DNA from: Prostheceraeus crozeri | Taxonomy: Eukaryota; Platyhelminthes; Polycladida; Euryleptidae | Direction: 5' to 3' | NCBI GenBank assembly: GCA_907163375.1 | Contig: CAJQUW010011032.1 | Location: forward strand, 186,001-250,000 | Length of the DNA stretch: 64,000 bases | Shown: piece after piece, positions 1 through 8,200 of the stretch | Layout of the letters: every line of letters starts with the position of its first letter | How positions within the stretch are numbered: position 1 is the stretch's first letter | Program-made: the position numbers and the translations under genes | Notes under the pieces: generated by a model | Seen by the model: only the letters and a program-made list of their open reading frames with translations | Told to the model about the DNA's origin: nothing | The model's database searches: none

Positions 1-190
1 GTAAAAATGAATCAGGTAAATATAAATAACTCTGCTGATTATCAACTTCAAAGATTAAATCTCCTCCAGTGTTTACTCTACTGGAAGATCCGGGATTCAT
101 AGCAATTCTTATATAGTCATTCTTTTTTTGATTGTAACTGGTGAACGGGGGATCATCTAATCTAAATTTATTTTCGATAAGCGAAGACAT
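1..190 (-). CDS. Polinton major capsid protein, N-terminal fragment (left copy)
   Basis: This is the first ~63 codons of a capsid protein read on the minus strand from the ATG at 188-190. The gene is cut by the window start. The encoded N-terminus (MSSLIENKFRLDDPPF...) matches almost residue for residue the start of the longer capsid gene at 57981-59236 in the right copy, and that match is the basis of the call. Double-jelly-roll major capsid proteins form the trimeric capsomers of Polinton and adintovirus particles. The fragment includes an Asn-Pro-Gly-Ser-Ser segment and is open throughout, so this copy may be intact outside the window. The capsid assignment comes from the right copy's C-terminal part and its position beside virion genes; this fragment alone would not be diagnostic. 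Confidence 0.75.
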   Translation of the reverse strand, partial: MSSLIENKFRLDDPPFTSYNQKKNDYIRIAMNPGSSSRVNTGGDLIFEVDNQQSYLYLPDSFL

Positions 191-306
191 TTTTATAAGA
201 AATAATTTGACTTTTTGTTTTTCTCACAGATAGAAAAAAAATTTTTATTAAATATAATTTTAGAATTTTACTAAATATAATTTTAGAATTTTACTAAATA
301 TAATTT
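191..306. repeat. Intergenic AT-rich spacer with ~24-bp tandem repeat
   Basis: From about 240 to 312 the unit 'tttagaattttactaaata' is repeated about three times between the capsid start and the end of the next minus-strand gene. It is more than 85% A+T. It may hold the capsid gene promoter, but no specific motif is recognised. Confidence 0.6.
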
Positions 307-840
307 TTAGAATTTTGCTAGACCAGCTCCGTTGCTCACGCCATTACCTCTTATTTCTTCAATTGTTTTTTCTTCAATTGTTTTTTCATTATGTTTACTA
401 TCAGACGGAGCTCCGCTCCTCAAGGTTTCACCCCCCACAGCTATGTTAGCAATTTTGTTCTTTGTTTCATCTGAAAGTTTTTTTAATTTTTTTAGTTCTT
501 CAGAATCATTCTTGAGTTTACGAATAGCTTCTAGTTGTTTTAATTCGTTTTGTGATTTAACAGCATTTGATATTGCACTAGCTGTACTACCTATAGCAGC
601 TGCTCCTTTTGCAGCAGATGTAATCAAATCTTTATTATTTTTAATTAAGTTAACGATACTACCAATACCAGAAAAGATGCCATCCCCTTCTTTTTGGATG
701 GCACCTGCGGTGCCTAGGAACTTTTCTGTTCCGACTGTTTCTCTATTATCATAATGATAAACAGGATTCATACGTGGTTCATGAGCAATTTTTTGATTTG
801 AAGCAAAATGTTTAAGATTGTGTTTATAAATTATAGGCAT
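307..840 (-). CDS. Putative minor virion protein (Ala/Gly-rich amphipathic), 177 aa
   Basis: A 177-aa protein starting MPIIYKHNLKHFASNQKIAHEP. It has a short conserved N-terminus, then a Gly/Ala/Ile-rich stretch (about residues 55-95, 'GIFSGIGSIVNLIKNNKD' followed by an Ala-rich helix), then a Lys/Glu/Leu-rich probable coiled coil, and a variable tail. The homologue at 59269-59760 conserves the same blocks. It lies directly downstream of the capsid start on the same strand, which suggests a structural or membrane-active particle protein, but no named family is recognised. The variable C-terminal part contains a GC-rich palindrome (407-419) encoding part of 'LRSGAPSD', and the right copy differs there. 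The function is inferred from position only. Confidence 0.65.
   Translation of the reverse strand: MPIIYKHNLKHFASNQKIAHEPRMNPVYHYDNRETVGTEKFLGTAGAIQKEGDGIFSGIGSIVNLIKNNKDLITSAAKGAAAIGSTASAISNAVKSQNELKQLEAIRKLKNDSEELKKLKKLSDETKNKIANIAVGGETLRSGAPSDSKHNEKTIEEKTIEEIRGNGVSNGAGLAKF
407..419. repeat. GC-rich hairpin inside a coding region
   Basis: GGAGC-TCC-GCTCC is a perfect 5-bp stem with a 3-nt loop, sitting in the variable tail of the minor virion gene. It resembles the GGAGC-TTC-GCTCC half of the double hairpin at 6650-6683. It is in a GC-poor gene and does not disturb the frame. Confidence 0.6.
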
Positions 841-879
841 TTTTTAGTAATAAATTTGACTTTTTGGGAAAAATATAAA

Positions 880-930
880 TACGGGCGAAGCGCGAAGCCC
901 TGGAAGACATCTCCGTTGACCCATGAACCG
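880..930. repeat. GC-rich palindromic element (GGGC...GCCC) in a spacer
   Basis: GGGCGAAGCGCGAAGCCC (883-900) is flanked by 'TGGAAGACATC', with 'GACAT...ATGTC' pairing around 906-934. Read on the minus strand it matches the block at 10697-10721 (GATGTC[C/T]TCCAGGGCTTCGC...CCGTA), differing by an internal GCTTCGC duplication. It lies between two minus-strand genes. It belongs to the hairpin family described in the findings. Confidence 0.65.
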
Positions 931-951
931 ATGTCCATTATAAAAAAATGT

Positions 952-1125
952 TTATTTTTTGTTCTTAACTTTTACAGATTGCGTTTTTGGTTTAACTTTA
1001 TCAGGAACCAAACCTGCATCAATCATTCTTTTTATTCTATGATTTTCTTTCATAATATTTCTTTCTTTTATTAACTCTTCTAATTGTTTAATTCTTTTAA
1101 AATTATTAGCTCTAATTTTATCCAT
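952..1125 (-). CDS. Small basic protein, 57 aa, paralogous to the start of the gene at 9869
   Basis: A short minus-strand ORF from the ATG at 1123-1125 to TAA at 952-954. Its first ~29 residues (MDKIRANNFKRIKQLEELIK...) are nearly identical to the N-terminus of the plus-strand protein starting at 9869 (MDKVRADNFKRIKQLEELIK...). It then diverges into a Lys/Val/Pro-rich basic tail. The shared part is predicted helical. The two genes sit in different clusters and on opposite strands of the same element, so this looks like an internal duplication of an exchangeable N-terminal module. No family is recognised. The right copy has palindromic repeats here in place of this gene. Confidence 0.6.
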   Translation of the reverse strand: MDKIRANNFKRIKQLEELIKERNIMKENHRIKRMIDAGLVPDKVKPKTQSVKVKNKK

Positions 1126-1285
1126 TTTTAAAATTATATACTTTTATATACTTTTATATATTTATACTTTTTTTATTTTTAAAATTATATTTATATTTTT
1201 ATATTTTTAAAATTATATTTATATTTTTTATGATTCTCATTTTTTGTAGGTAAAAAATATTTAAGTTAATATTTACAATACTCGT
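1126..1285. repeat. Low-complexity A/T spacer
   Basis: Runs of 'tatacttttata' and 'tttttaaaattatatttata' repeat in tandem between two minus-strand genes. No gene is visible. Confidence 0.6.
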
Positions 1286-1756
1286 TTAAGATTTACGTTT
1301 GTGAATGGACAACAACTTCGAGATAACTTTATTAATTGACTGTTGCACTTTATCTATTGCGTCAAGTAGCGTGTGATGTACTTTAATTTCTTTTCTATTA
1401 ACTTGCATTTTCTGCTGATTAATCTTCAACGCCGTTTTAAGAGCATTTAACTTAATTTTAAGAACATCTAATTGTCTTTTAACAGCATCTAACTGTTCTT
1501 TATTTTCTTTAGAGTTTTCTTGTAAATTTTTCTTTAATTCATTTTCTAAATTGATTTTAAGAGTTTTCATTTTATCAACTTTTTCATTAAGTGAGTTTAC
1601 TTCATTTATTATTCTATTCATCTTTTTCATTTGTTGAGTAATTTTAGAACTCAATTCATCAACACTTTTTTGGAATGTAGTTTGTAACTGCTTTAAATTT
1701 TTTTTAATTCTTTCAGGTAGTTTTTCTATTTCATCTTCTAATTGTTCTTTTAACAT
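1286..1756 (-). CDS. Coiled-coil protein, probable C-terminal part of the fibre-like protein
   Basis: A 156-aa, almost entirely helical Lys/Glu/Leu/Gln-rich protein with heptad character over its length, ending in a basic tail. Its homologue in the right copy is at 59968-60303. It begins seven bases before the upstream ORF (1750-2172) ends: start ATG at 1754-1756, stop of the upstream ORF at 1750-1752. In the right copy the corresponding sequence reads largely as a continuation of the upstream coiled coil. The two ORFs are therefore best viewed as one ancestral protein now in two frames, or as a stop/start-coupled pair. A long trimeric or dimeric coiled-coil stalk is the likely structure. Confidence 0.6.
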   Translation of the reverse strand: MLKEQLEDEIEKLPERIKKNLKQLQTTFQKSVDELSSKITQQMKKMNRIINEVNSLNEKVDKMKTLKINLENELKKNLQENSKENKEQLDAVKRQLDVLKIKLNALKTALKINQQKMQVNRKEIKVHHTLLDAIDKVQQSINKVISKLLSIHKRKS

Positions 1757-2172
1757 TTTATCTGATGTTTATTTTTAATGACTGCAGATTTTAAATTTAA
1801 AGAAAGTAATATTAAAATTTTCGATTGTTCTGAAATCTTTTTAAAAAGTTTTGCTATATCTGCTTCTAGCTCTCTATCCTTTTTATCAAGTTTTAATAAT
1901 TTTTCGTTTAATGATTTATCATTAAGTTTAAGCAACTTTAATTCATTCATCAGTGGAACCAAAACATCGTTTATATATTTTTCTTTTAATTCATTGATTT
2001 GCGTATCAACATATTGTTTATTTGTTAACTCTGTATTTTGTTGTGGAAGAATAGAAAGATGCAATGGACCAGATAAAACGTCTCCAGTTTTCATGATATA
2101 ATTTTCTATCTCTATTTCTAATTCACGATTATTCGGGTTATATGCGCCTCCACCAACATTTGGTAACATCAT
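1750..2172 (-). CDS. Fibre-like protein with tail-fibre 'TGD..SGPL' motif, 140 aa
   Basis: Residues ~27-60 read MKTGDVLSGPLHLS, then about eight residues later T.LTNKQYVDTQI. This is the pattern of the repeat in many bacteriophage tail-fibre proteins (TGDxMxGPLxL...A..K.YVD), which folds into a trimeric shaft or attachment domain. The rest is coiled coil. The right copy keeps the motif (60470-60847). The gene lies in the virion cluster and is divergently transcribed from the zinc-finger gene at 2240. A receptor-binding or capsid-vertex fibre is a reasonable inference, but no globular head domain is recognisable. The motif is seen directly; the role is inferred. Confidence 0.55.
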   Translation of the reverse strand: MMLPNVGGGAYNPNNRELEIEIENYIMKTGDVLSGPLHLSILPQQNTELTNKQYVDTQINELKEKYINDVLVPLMNELKLLKLNDKSLNEKLLKLDKKDRELEADIAKLFKKISEQSKILILLSLNLKSAVIKNKHQIKC

Positions 2173-2239
2173 TTTTAAACAATAAAAATAAAATTTTTCC
2201 TAATAAAAATAAAATTTTTCCTAATAAAAATAAGAAAAA
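2173..2239. promoter_or_regulatory. Divergent intergenic region with three tandem ~21-bp A/T repeats
   Basis: This 67-bp region separates divergent starts at 2172 (minus) and 2240 (plus) and consists of about three copies of 'taaaaataaaatttttcc'. It must hold the promoters of both genes. No TATA box can be distinguished from the background. Confidence 0.45.
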
Positions 2240-3189
2240 ATGGAAATGACTCAAATTTGTCAAGTTTGCAATATGCGTTTTTTAAATCAAACACTATTAT
2301 ATTCTCATATGAAAAACACACCATGTGGTATGCATATGAATCAATTACAACCTAATAATATACAACCTAATAATATACAACCTAATAATATTCAACCTAA
2401 TAATATTCAGAATAATATTCAACCTAATAATAGTATTCAGAATAATATTCAACCTAATAATAGTATTCAGTATAATAATAATCAATCAGAGCACCCATTA
2501 CAAAGATTAAAGCATTTATTTATTTCAGATAAAGAACAAAATCTTTATACTGCTAGAATAAATACACCTAGGCAAAATACTGCTAGAATAAATACACCTA
2601 GGCAAAATACTGCTAGAATAAATACACCTAGGCAAAATAATAATAATTATTTAGCACAAAATAATAATGTAGCACAAAATAATCCTTTTGTTCAAAATAA
2701 TCCTTTTGTTCAAAATAATAATGTAGCACAAAATAATTATATTGATAAAAATCAATTTGTTGAAAGTAATAACAAAAAAAAATATGTTCCGGATGTAATA
2801 AAAATATAACATCAAAAAATTTTGCACGTCATTTAAAATTATGCGAACAAACAGAAGAGGTTAAAAAAGAAAAAAAAGATAAATTAAAAGATCAGTTATG
2901 TCGTAATTGTAATAAATATTTTACAAATCAAGGAATTACTAATCATTATAATTCTTGTATAAGTTCTACAAGACAATGTACAAGTTGTCAAAATACTAAA
3001 CCTAAGACAGAGTTTTATGATAGTAAATATAAGTGTAAGGATTGTTTAAAAGAAAAAGTTAAATGTAGAGGTTGTCAAAAAATTATATTAAAGAAAAATT
3101 TTCAGCGACATGTAACACTATGTCCAAAACTTAATCAACATAATAATCAACATAATAATAATTTATGTCAAAATAATAATTTATGTTAA
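2240..3189 (+). pseudogene. Multi-zinc-finger protein with Asn-rich repeat linker; frame broken at an A9 run
   Basis: The N-terminus carries a C2H2-like finger (C.VCNMRF...H...). A low-complexity linker follows, with tandem 'QPNNI' and 'TARINTPRQN' repeats. After the A9 run at about 2774-2782 the frame closes at 2809, but a second frame at once encodes several more Cys/His fingers (C..C-x12-H...C type) up to 3189. The right copy (60854-61529) has the same finger order, so this is one gene with a -1 frame break. The break is a real lesion, a homopolymer error in the assembly, or slippage on the A run. Nucleic-acid binding is expected; its role in the element (regulation or genome packaging) is unknown. 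Confidence 0.7.
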
Positions 3190-3194
3190 AATAA

Positions 3195-3290
3195 TAATTT
3201 ATATTAGTATTTCAACTAAAATAGTTGTATTTCAACTAAAATAGTTGTATTTCAACTAAAATAGTTGTATTTCAACTAAAATAATCTTAT
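3195..3290. repeat. Tandem 20-bp repeat, about four copies
   Basis: The unit 'TATTTCAACTAAAATAGTTG' is repeated about four times. Each unit holds an imperfect CAACTAAAATAGTTG palindrome. It lies downstream of the zinc-finger gene and has no spacers, so it is a minisatellite. Confidence 0.85.
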
Positions 3291-3344
3291 ATATATTAAA
3301 ATATTATTTTTTTATAAAGAATAAAATATTATTTTATTAAAATA

Positions 3345-3500
3345 TTCTTAAGCATTCCGGAAGAGAGGAGAGGTATAAAAATACTTCTTTTTAGTATAGG
3401 AACAAAAAGTCCGACACATTCCGGAGGTTCTACAGAGGTTAAAAACACTCATAAGAGTGTAAGAATGCTAGTCCGGAATCAACAAATAATAACTCCTAAA
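3345..3500. other. Structured non-coding leader upstream of the membrane ATPase
   Basis: ATTCCGG occurs three times in the 5'-3' or inverted sense (3354, 3418, and CCGGAAT near 3472). AGCATTC (3351) pairs with GAATGCT (~3464). A perfect ACACTC-ataa-GAGTGT hairpin lies between. The stretch is noticeably richer in G and C than its surroundings. It could be a structured 5' leader, a promoter or an RNA element. No known ribozyme core was recognised. Confidence 0.35.
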
Positions 3501-3522
3501 TTTTTTATTTAAAAAATAATAA

Positions 3523-5088
3523 ATGAATAAAAGCGAAAATTTGGAAGATTTATATTCACCGGTTATAATTAAAAGTGATAAAAGTAATAACAGTAATAAA
3601 AGTAATCTAAGTCGTCATAAATCTCTTAATGCAATAAACGAAATAATAAATAATTATATGAATAACACTGAGTTTCAAGATACACTAACCCCTCAAGATC
3701 CGAATCTCAAAGATATTAATAATATTGTAGAAAATCCTATATATAATACTAAATATAATAATAATATAGATAAAAATATATATAATAATATAGATAAAAA
3801 TATATATAATAATATAGATAAAAATACATATAATAAAAGATATTTAGAGACACTACCCCCTAATTCATCTCTTAATAAAAAAATACCACAATCAGATCTT
3901 ACACGTCTTTGGAATTTTTTAAAATTTCTTTGTATAAAAATATTGTTAGCATGTATTTTAATATTTTTTATTTATCATCTTGTTATATGTATTGGAAATC
4001 AATGGGGTTACTTTCTAACAGAGGAACAAAAGAGAATAAATTTTTATAATCAAGAAAAAAAAACTTTTAAAGGATGGAAGACTGAGGAGGATAAGATTAA
4101 GGATAAAACTAATAATAAAAATATTAAACAAGGTAAAATGTATCAAGAAAATTTACATTTCATTGTTTACGGTAAAACTGGAAGTGGTAAGACTACGTTT
4201 ATTAAAAAATATATAAACCAATATTATAAGGACGAAACAAAAGTACATATTTTTTGTATGCATACTTCTGAATGGCCAACTTTTACAAACGTCTATAATG
4301 ATAAACAATTAGATGAGTTACAAGATATGGAAAGTTTTGCTGGTACACCTGAAAATAAATCTTTATTAATTTTAGATGATGTTGCAAGTTTATCAAAACA
4401 AAAAAATATGTCAGAAATATTTACAAAAGGAAGACATCAAAATATTCAAATAGTTGTATTAGCTCATAAAGCTTGTGATGTAGATAATAAGATTAGAGAA
4501 AACATTCAAACATTTTTTACAACTACACAAAATAATGCAGCATTCTTTAATGATATTAATAAAAATTATAAAATGAATATGCCTTTATCATATTATACAC
4601 AACATAAATATGGAATAATACGTGTTGACACCATAAGAGGACATATGCAAGTATATGATAAAGATTTAAATATATTAGTAGATACCGAACATGAAATCTA
4701 TAATAACTCTCAAGATTTTGATATTAGAATGTATGCAAACACAAAACATTTATCAAATCAAGTTATAGAACAAATAATTATCTTTTTAGAATCCGAAGCA
4801 AAAGTACCACTAAAAATTATTCCTGATACATTTTATTTTTATTTTGATCATTATTTAAATGCAAAATTTGGTATACCAATACCTAACAGATTACAAGATA
4901 ATGAAACATTAAACTATTTAAAAATTGCAATAAATGATGTTAGAAACGGATTAAGAAAAGCAACCCCAATAATATCTGATGTTAAATCTACATTTTCTGA
5001 TGCTAAATCTACATTTGATGAAGCCAAAAAAACATATAATGATATAAAACCATTAATAAATGGTGTAAGTGAAATACTTAATAATTAA
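3523..5088 (+). CDS. Membrane-anchored P-loop ATPase (second A32/FtsK-like ATPase), 521 aa
   Basis: An Asn-rich N-terminus with 'NIYNNIDK' repeats (residues ~80-105) precedes one strongly hydrophobic segment (~130-156, FLCIKILLACILIFFIYHL). The ATPase core has Walker A GKTGSGKT (~217-224) and Walker B LLILDD (~280-286). It also has the KGRHQNIQIVVLAHK sensor-type segment seen in A32-like packaging ATPases. The C-terminus is a helical repeat region (DVKSTFSDAKSTFDEAKKTY). A conventional packaging ATPase is encoded separately at 11777-12564, so this element has two. The right copy has no homologue at this place. It could be a membrane-docked DNA translocase for packaging, entry or egress; that is inference. 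Confidence 0.7.
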   Translation: MNKSENLEDLYSPVIIKSDKSNNSNKSNLSRHKSLNAINEIINNYMNNTEFQDTLTPQDPNLKDINNIVENPIYNTKYNNNIDKNIYNNIDKNIYNNIDKNTYNKRYLETLPPNSSLNKKIPQSDLTRLWNFLKFLCIKILLACILIFFIYHLVICIGNQWGYFLTEEQKRINFYNQEKKTFKGWKTEEDKIKDKTNNKNIKQGKMYQENLHFIVYGKTGSGKTTFIKKYINQYYKDETKVHIFCMHTSEWPTFTNVYNDKQLDELQDMESFAGTPENKSLLILDDVASLSKQKNMSEIFTKGRHQNIQIVVLAHKACDVDNKIRENIQTFFTTTQNNAAFFNDINKNYKMNMPLSYYTQHKYGIIRVDTIRGHMQVYDKDLNILVDTEHEIYNNSQDFDIRMYANTKHLSNQVIEQIIIFLESEAKVPLKIIPDTFYFYFDHYLNAKFGIPIPNRLQDNETLNYLKIAINDVRNGLRKATPIISDVKSTFSDAKSTFDEAKKTYNDIKPLINGVSEILNN

Positions 5089-5138
5089 ACAAATTTATCA
5101 TAATTAAACAAATTTATCATAATCAAACCGAAGGTACT

Positions 5139-5158
5139 AGGGCTTCGCGCTTCGCACG
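5139..5158. repeat. GC-rich palindromic element in the spacer before the polymerase
   Basis: AGGGCTTCGCGCTTCGCACG is the same longer form of the hairpin (with the GCTTCGC duplication) as at 883-900, here with one stem mismatch. It lies between the membrane ATPase stop and the polymerase start, in sequence otherwise more than 80% A+T. Confidence 0.65.
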
Positions 5159-5256
5159 ATTTTGCAGATATATTAGTATTTTTTTTCTCTAAAAATTAAA
5201 ACAAAAATTCTTTTAAAAAAAACTAAAACACAAATTTTTTCTTTAAAAAATAAAAA

Positions 5257-8200
5257 ATGGAAAAATTTTATTGCAACTTATGTAAAAAAAAGTTACAAAC
5301 AAAAAGAAGTTATCAATCTCATCTACAAAGTAAAATGCATTTACAAAATGTAGAACGAGTTGATGAAGGAAATATATTAAAATTAAATAGTTATAAAAAC
5401 TATATAGAAACATTGCCTACTGATATAAAAGTTAAAAAAATATTTTATGATTATTCACATTCGGAATATAAAAAAGTTTTTAATAGTGAAGATGAAGCCG
5501 TAACAGATATAAAATATTTATTTAGCGATACTGATGAATGTAACGAAATAGATGAATTTAACGAAATAGATGAATTTGATGAAGCTGAACGAACCGATGA
5601 AGCCTTAGCAAATATAAAATATTTATTTAATCAGTCTTTTGAACATAATGAAACCGATAAAACTTTTTCTGATATTCTAACCAACTTTTATAATATATTT
5701 AAGAAATCTTTCAAATGTTATATGAATGTAGAAGTACTTTATACAAAAAATGGACCTGACGGAATTCCTGAAGAAATAATACAAGGACATTTTACAAAGT
5801 CACAAGAAATTCATAATGTAAATGATATACAACCCATATTTGAATCGATGATACTTAAATTAGAAAATTGTATAATTGAAGCCCAGTTACGTGAATCTGG
5901 TTGGAGATTTGTTAAAATAATATCTAAGAAAATAGTAATTGATAAATATAAAAATAATACTGGTGGTAGTTATGTTCCTTTACCTTTCAGTTCACCACAA
6001 TTAATCAACATAAAAAATGAAGATGATTATTGTTTTCTGTGGAGTATTATAGCACATTTACATCCTGCAAAATATCATAAAGAAAGACTAAGTCATTACA
6101 ATAAAGAAGAATACATAAGTGAATTTGATCTTTCTGATGGCTTAGATGAATTTCCATATGATTATAATAGGTTACTAAAGTTTCATAAAAAGAATAAAAA
6201 TTTAATTGAAGTAAATGTTTTTGAATTAAATGTGAATTATGTTTCTATTGTTAAAATTACTCCACTATACTCAGATTCAAAAAAATTTTATTTGAATAAT
6301 AAAAATTTTTGCCAATCAGAAATAGTATATAATGATAGAGGTAATTACATGCATCATAATATTTTTTACCAAGGAAATATAATATGTACTGAAAAATTTG
6401 AACTTGTTAAAACACTATCACCAATAATGATTAATCATAATAATTATAAAGGACGTACTGATGATTATAATTACAAATATTCATCTTTATCTTCAGAATA
6501 TCAACAAAAATTAGAAAATTTAAATAAAAGTTTACAAAAATGTAAAATAGATTATCAACAACAAACAAAAATGTTACTACAAGAATATCACCATAAATAT
6601 CAAAATAAGATAGAAACAATTCAAAAATTAAATGAAGAAAATAATAAAGAATCGGCTAAAGCCAGAGGAGCTTCGCTCCGATTAAATAATGAAGAAAATG
6701 AAACCAAACAAAAAATAAATGAATGTTTAAAAAAATGTCTACAACAATATAAAGAACAATATGATAAAGAATATAGTTATCAGTTACAAATATTAAATCA
6801 AAATTATTATCAAAATACATTTAATCTTACAAAAGAAATTAATGAAACACATGAAATATATCAAGATAAATTTGAAAAATTAGAACAGTCAAAACAACCA
6901 GCACAAGCGAATATATTATATTATCAGGGTCATTTTATATTGTGTAAAGATGTTTCTATATTTACAAAAACTTCAGATAATAAAAATTTTCCTTGTCTTC
7001 AATGTATGACAAGTTTTAGAACTTTAGAAGAAATGAATAGACATTTGGAGAATTGTCAACAAAACGAAGCAGTTCAAAATACTTTTCCTAAAGATGATTA
7101 TTTAGAATATAATAAATGGTATTTTAAAAATAAAGTACCCTTTACTATTTATTGTGATTTTGAAGCATATAATGTTAATATGACACAAAATCAAACGGAA
7201 AGTTCCAGGGCTTCACCCGATTCTGAAAATTATAATTCTGAAAAAAGTGCGCCTGAAAAAAGTTCAGCTGAACAAAGTAAAGAAAAATATTTATTTGAAC
7301 AAAAACCATTATGTTGGGGAATGTACATTCATTCAAATTATCCTGAATTATTTAAATTAGAATATTTACAATACTATGGTGAAGACAGTTCAGAAATGTT
7401 TACAAAGAAAGTAGAAGAATTACAAGGACGTTTTTCACAATTGCTTGAAACAAATAAACCAATGATACCATTAACGGATGAAGAAAGAAAAGAATTTGAT
7501 GATGAAATAAATTGTTATTACTGTGGAAAAGGTTTTACAAATAAATATAAAACTGGCAGAGGTAGATATATTGATAAAGTAAAAGATCATGATCATCTAA
7601 ATGGATTATATAGAGGTGCAGCACATAATTCTTGTAATCTTAATGCTAACAAATTTAAATATAACTTTGTTCCTTTATATTTCTACAATGGTTCTAAATA
7701 TGATTTCCATCTAGTAATGAAAGATTTATTTTCATCTGAAAAATTACAACAACAAAAAATAAATGTACTATGTAAACAAGAAGAAGAATATTTTTCAATG
7801 CAATTAGGTTGTATTAGAATTTTAGATGCATTTAGATTTTTTACTCCTTATTCATTAGATGTTATGGGAAAAACTTTGAAATCTGAACAATGTAAAATAT
7901 TAAATAAATATAATTTAAAACCTTTAAAAGGAATATTTCCGTATGAGTACATAACTGGAGATTTTAATTCTGTGAATAAAATTATGGAAGAAAAACAACT
8001 TCCTCCAATAAATAAATTTAAATCAACATTAAAACAATCACAATTATCCGACGAAGACTATGCAGAAGCTGAAAAGAATTGGAGAGAGTTAAATTGTAAA
8101 ACAATGTATGATTATACAATGAAATATCTACAGATAGATGTATTAATACTAGCTGATCTTTTTGAAAACTTTCGTGATATGTGTTTAGAATATTACGGAA

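Noticed and set aside
332-754. 140-aa plus-strand Ser/Phe-rich frame
   Set aside because: Shadow of the minor virion gene at 307-840, whose homologue at 59269-59760 confirms the minus strand.
3195-3290. CRISPR-like direct repeats
   Set aside because: Units are head-to-tail with no spacers, and the genome is eukaryotic; this is a minisatellite.
3345-3500. Hammerhead or HDV-like ribozyme
   Set aside because: The conserved cores (for example CUGAUGA with GAAA) are absent; only generic pairing is visible.
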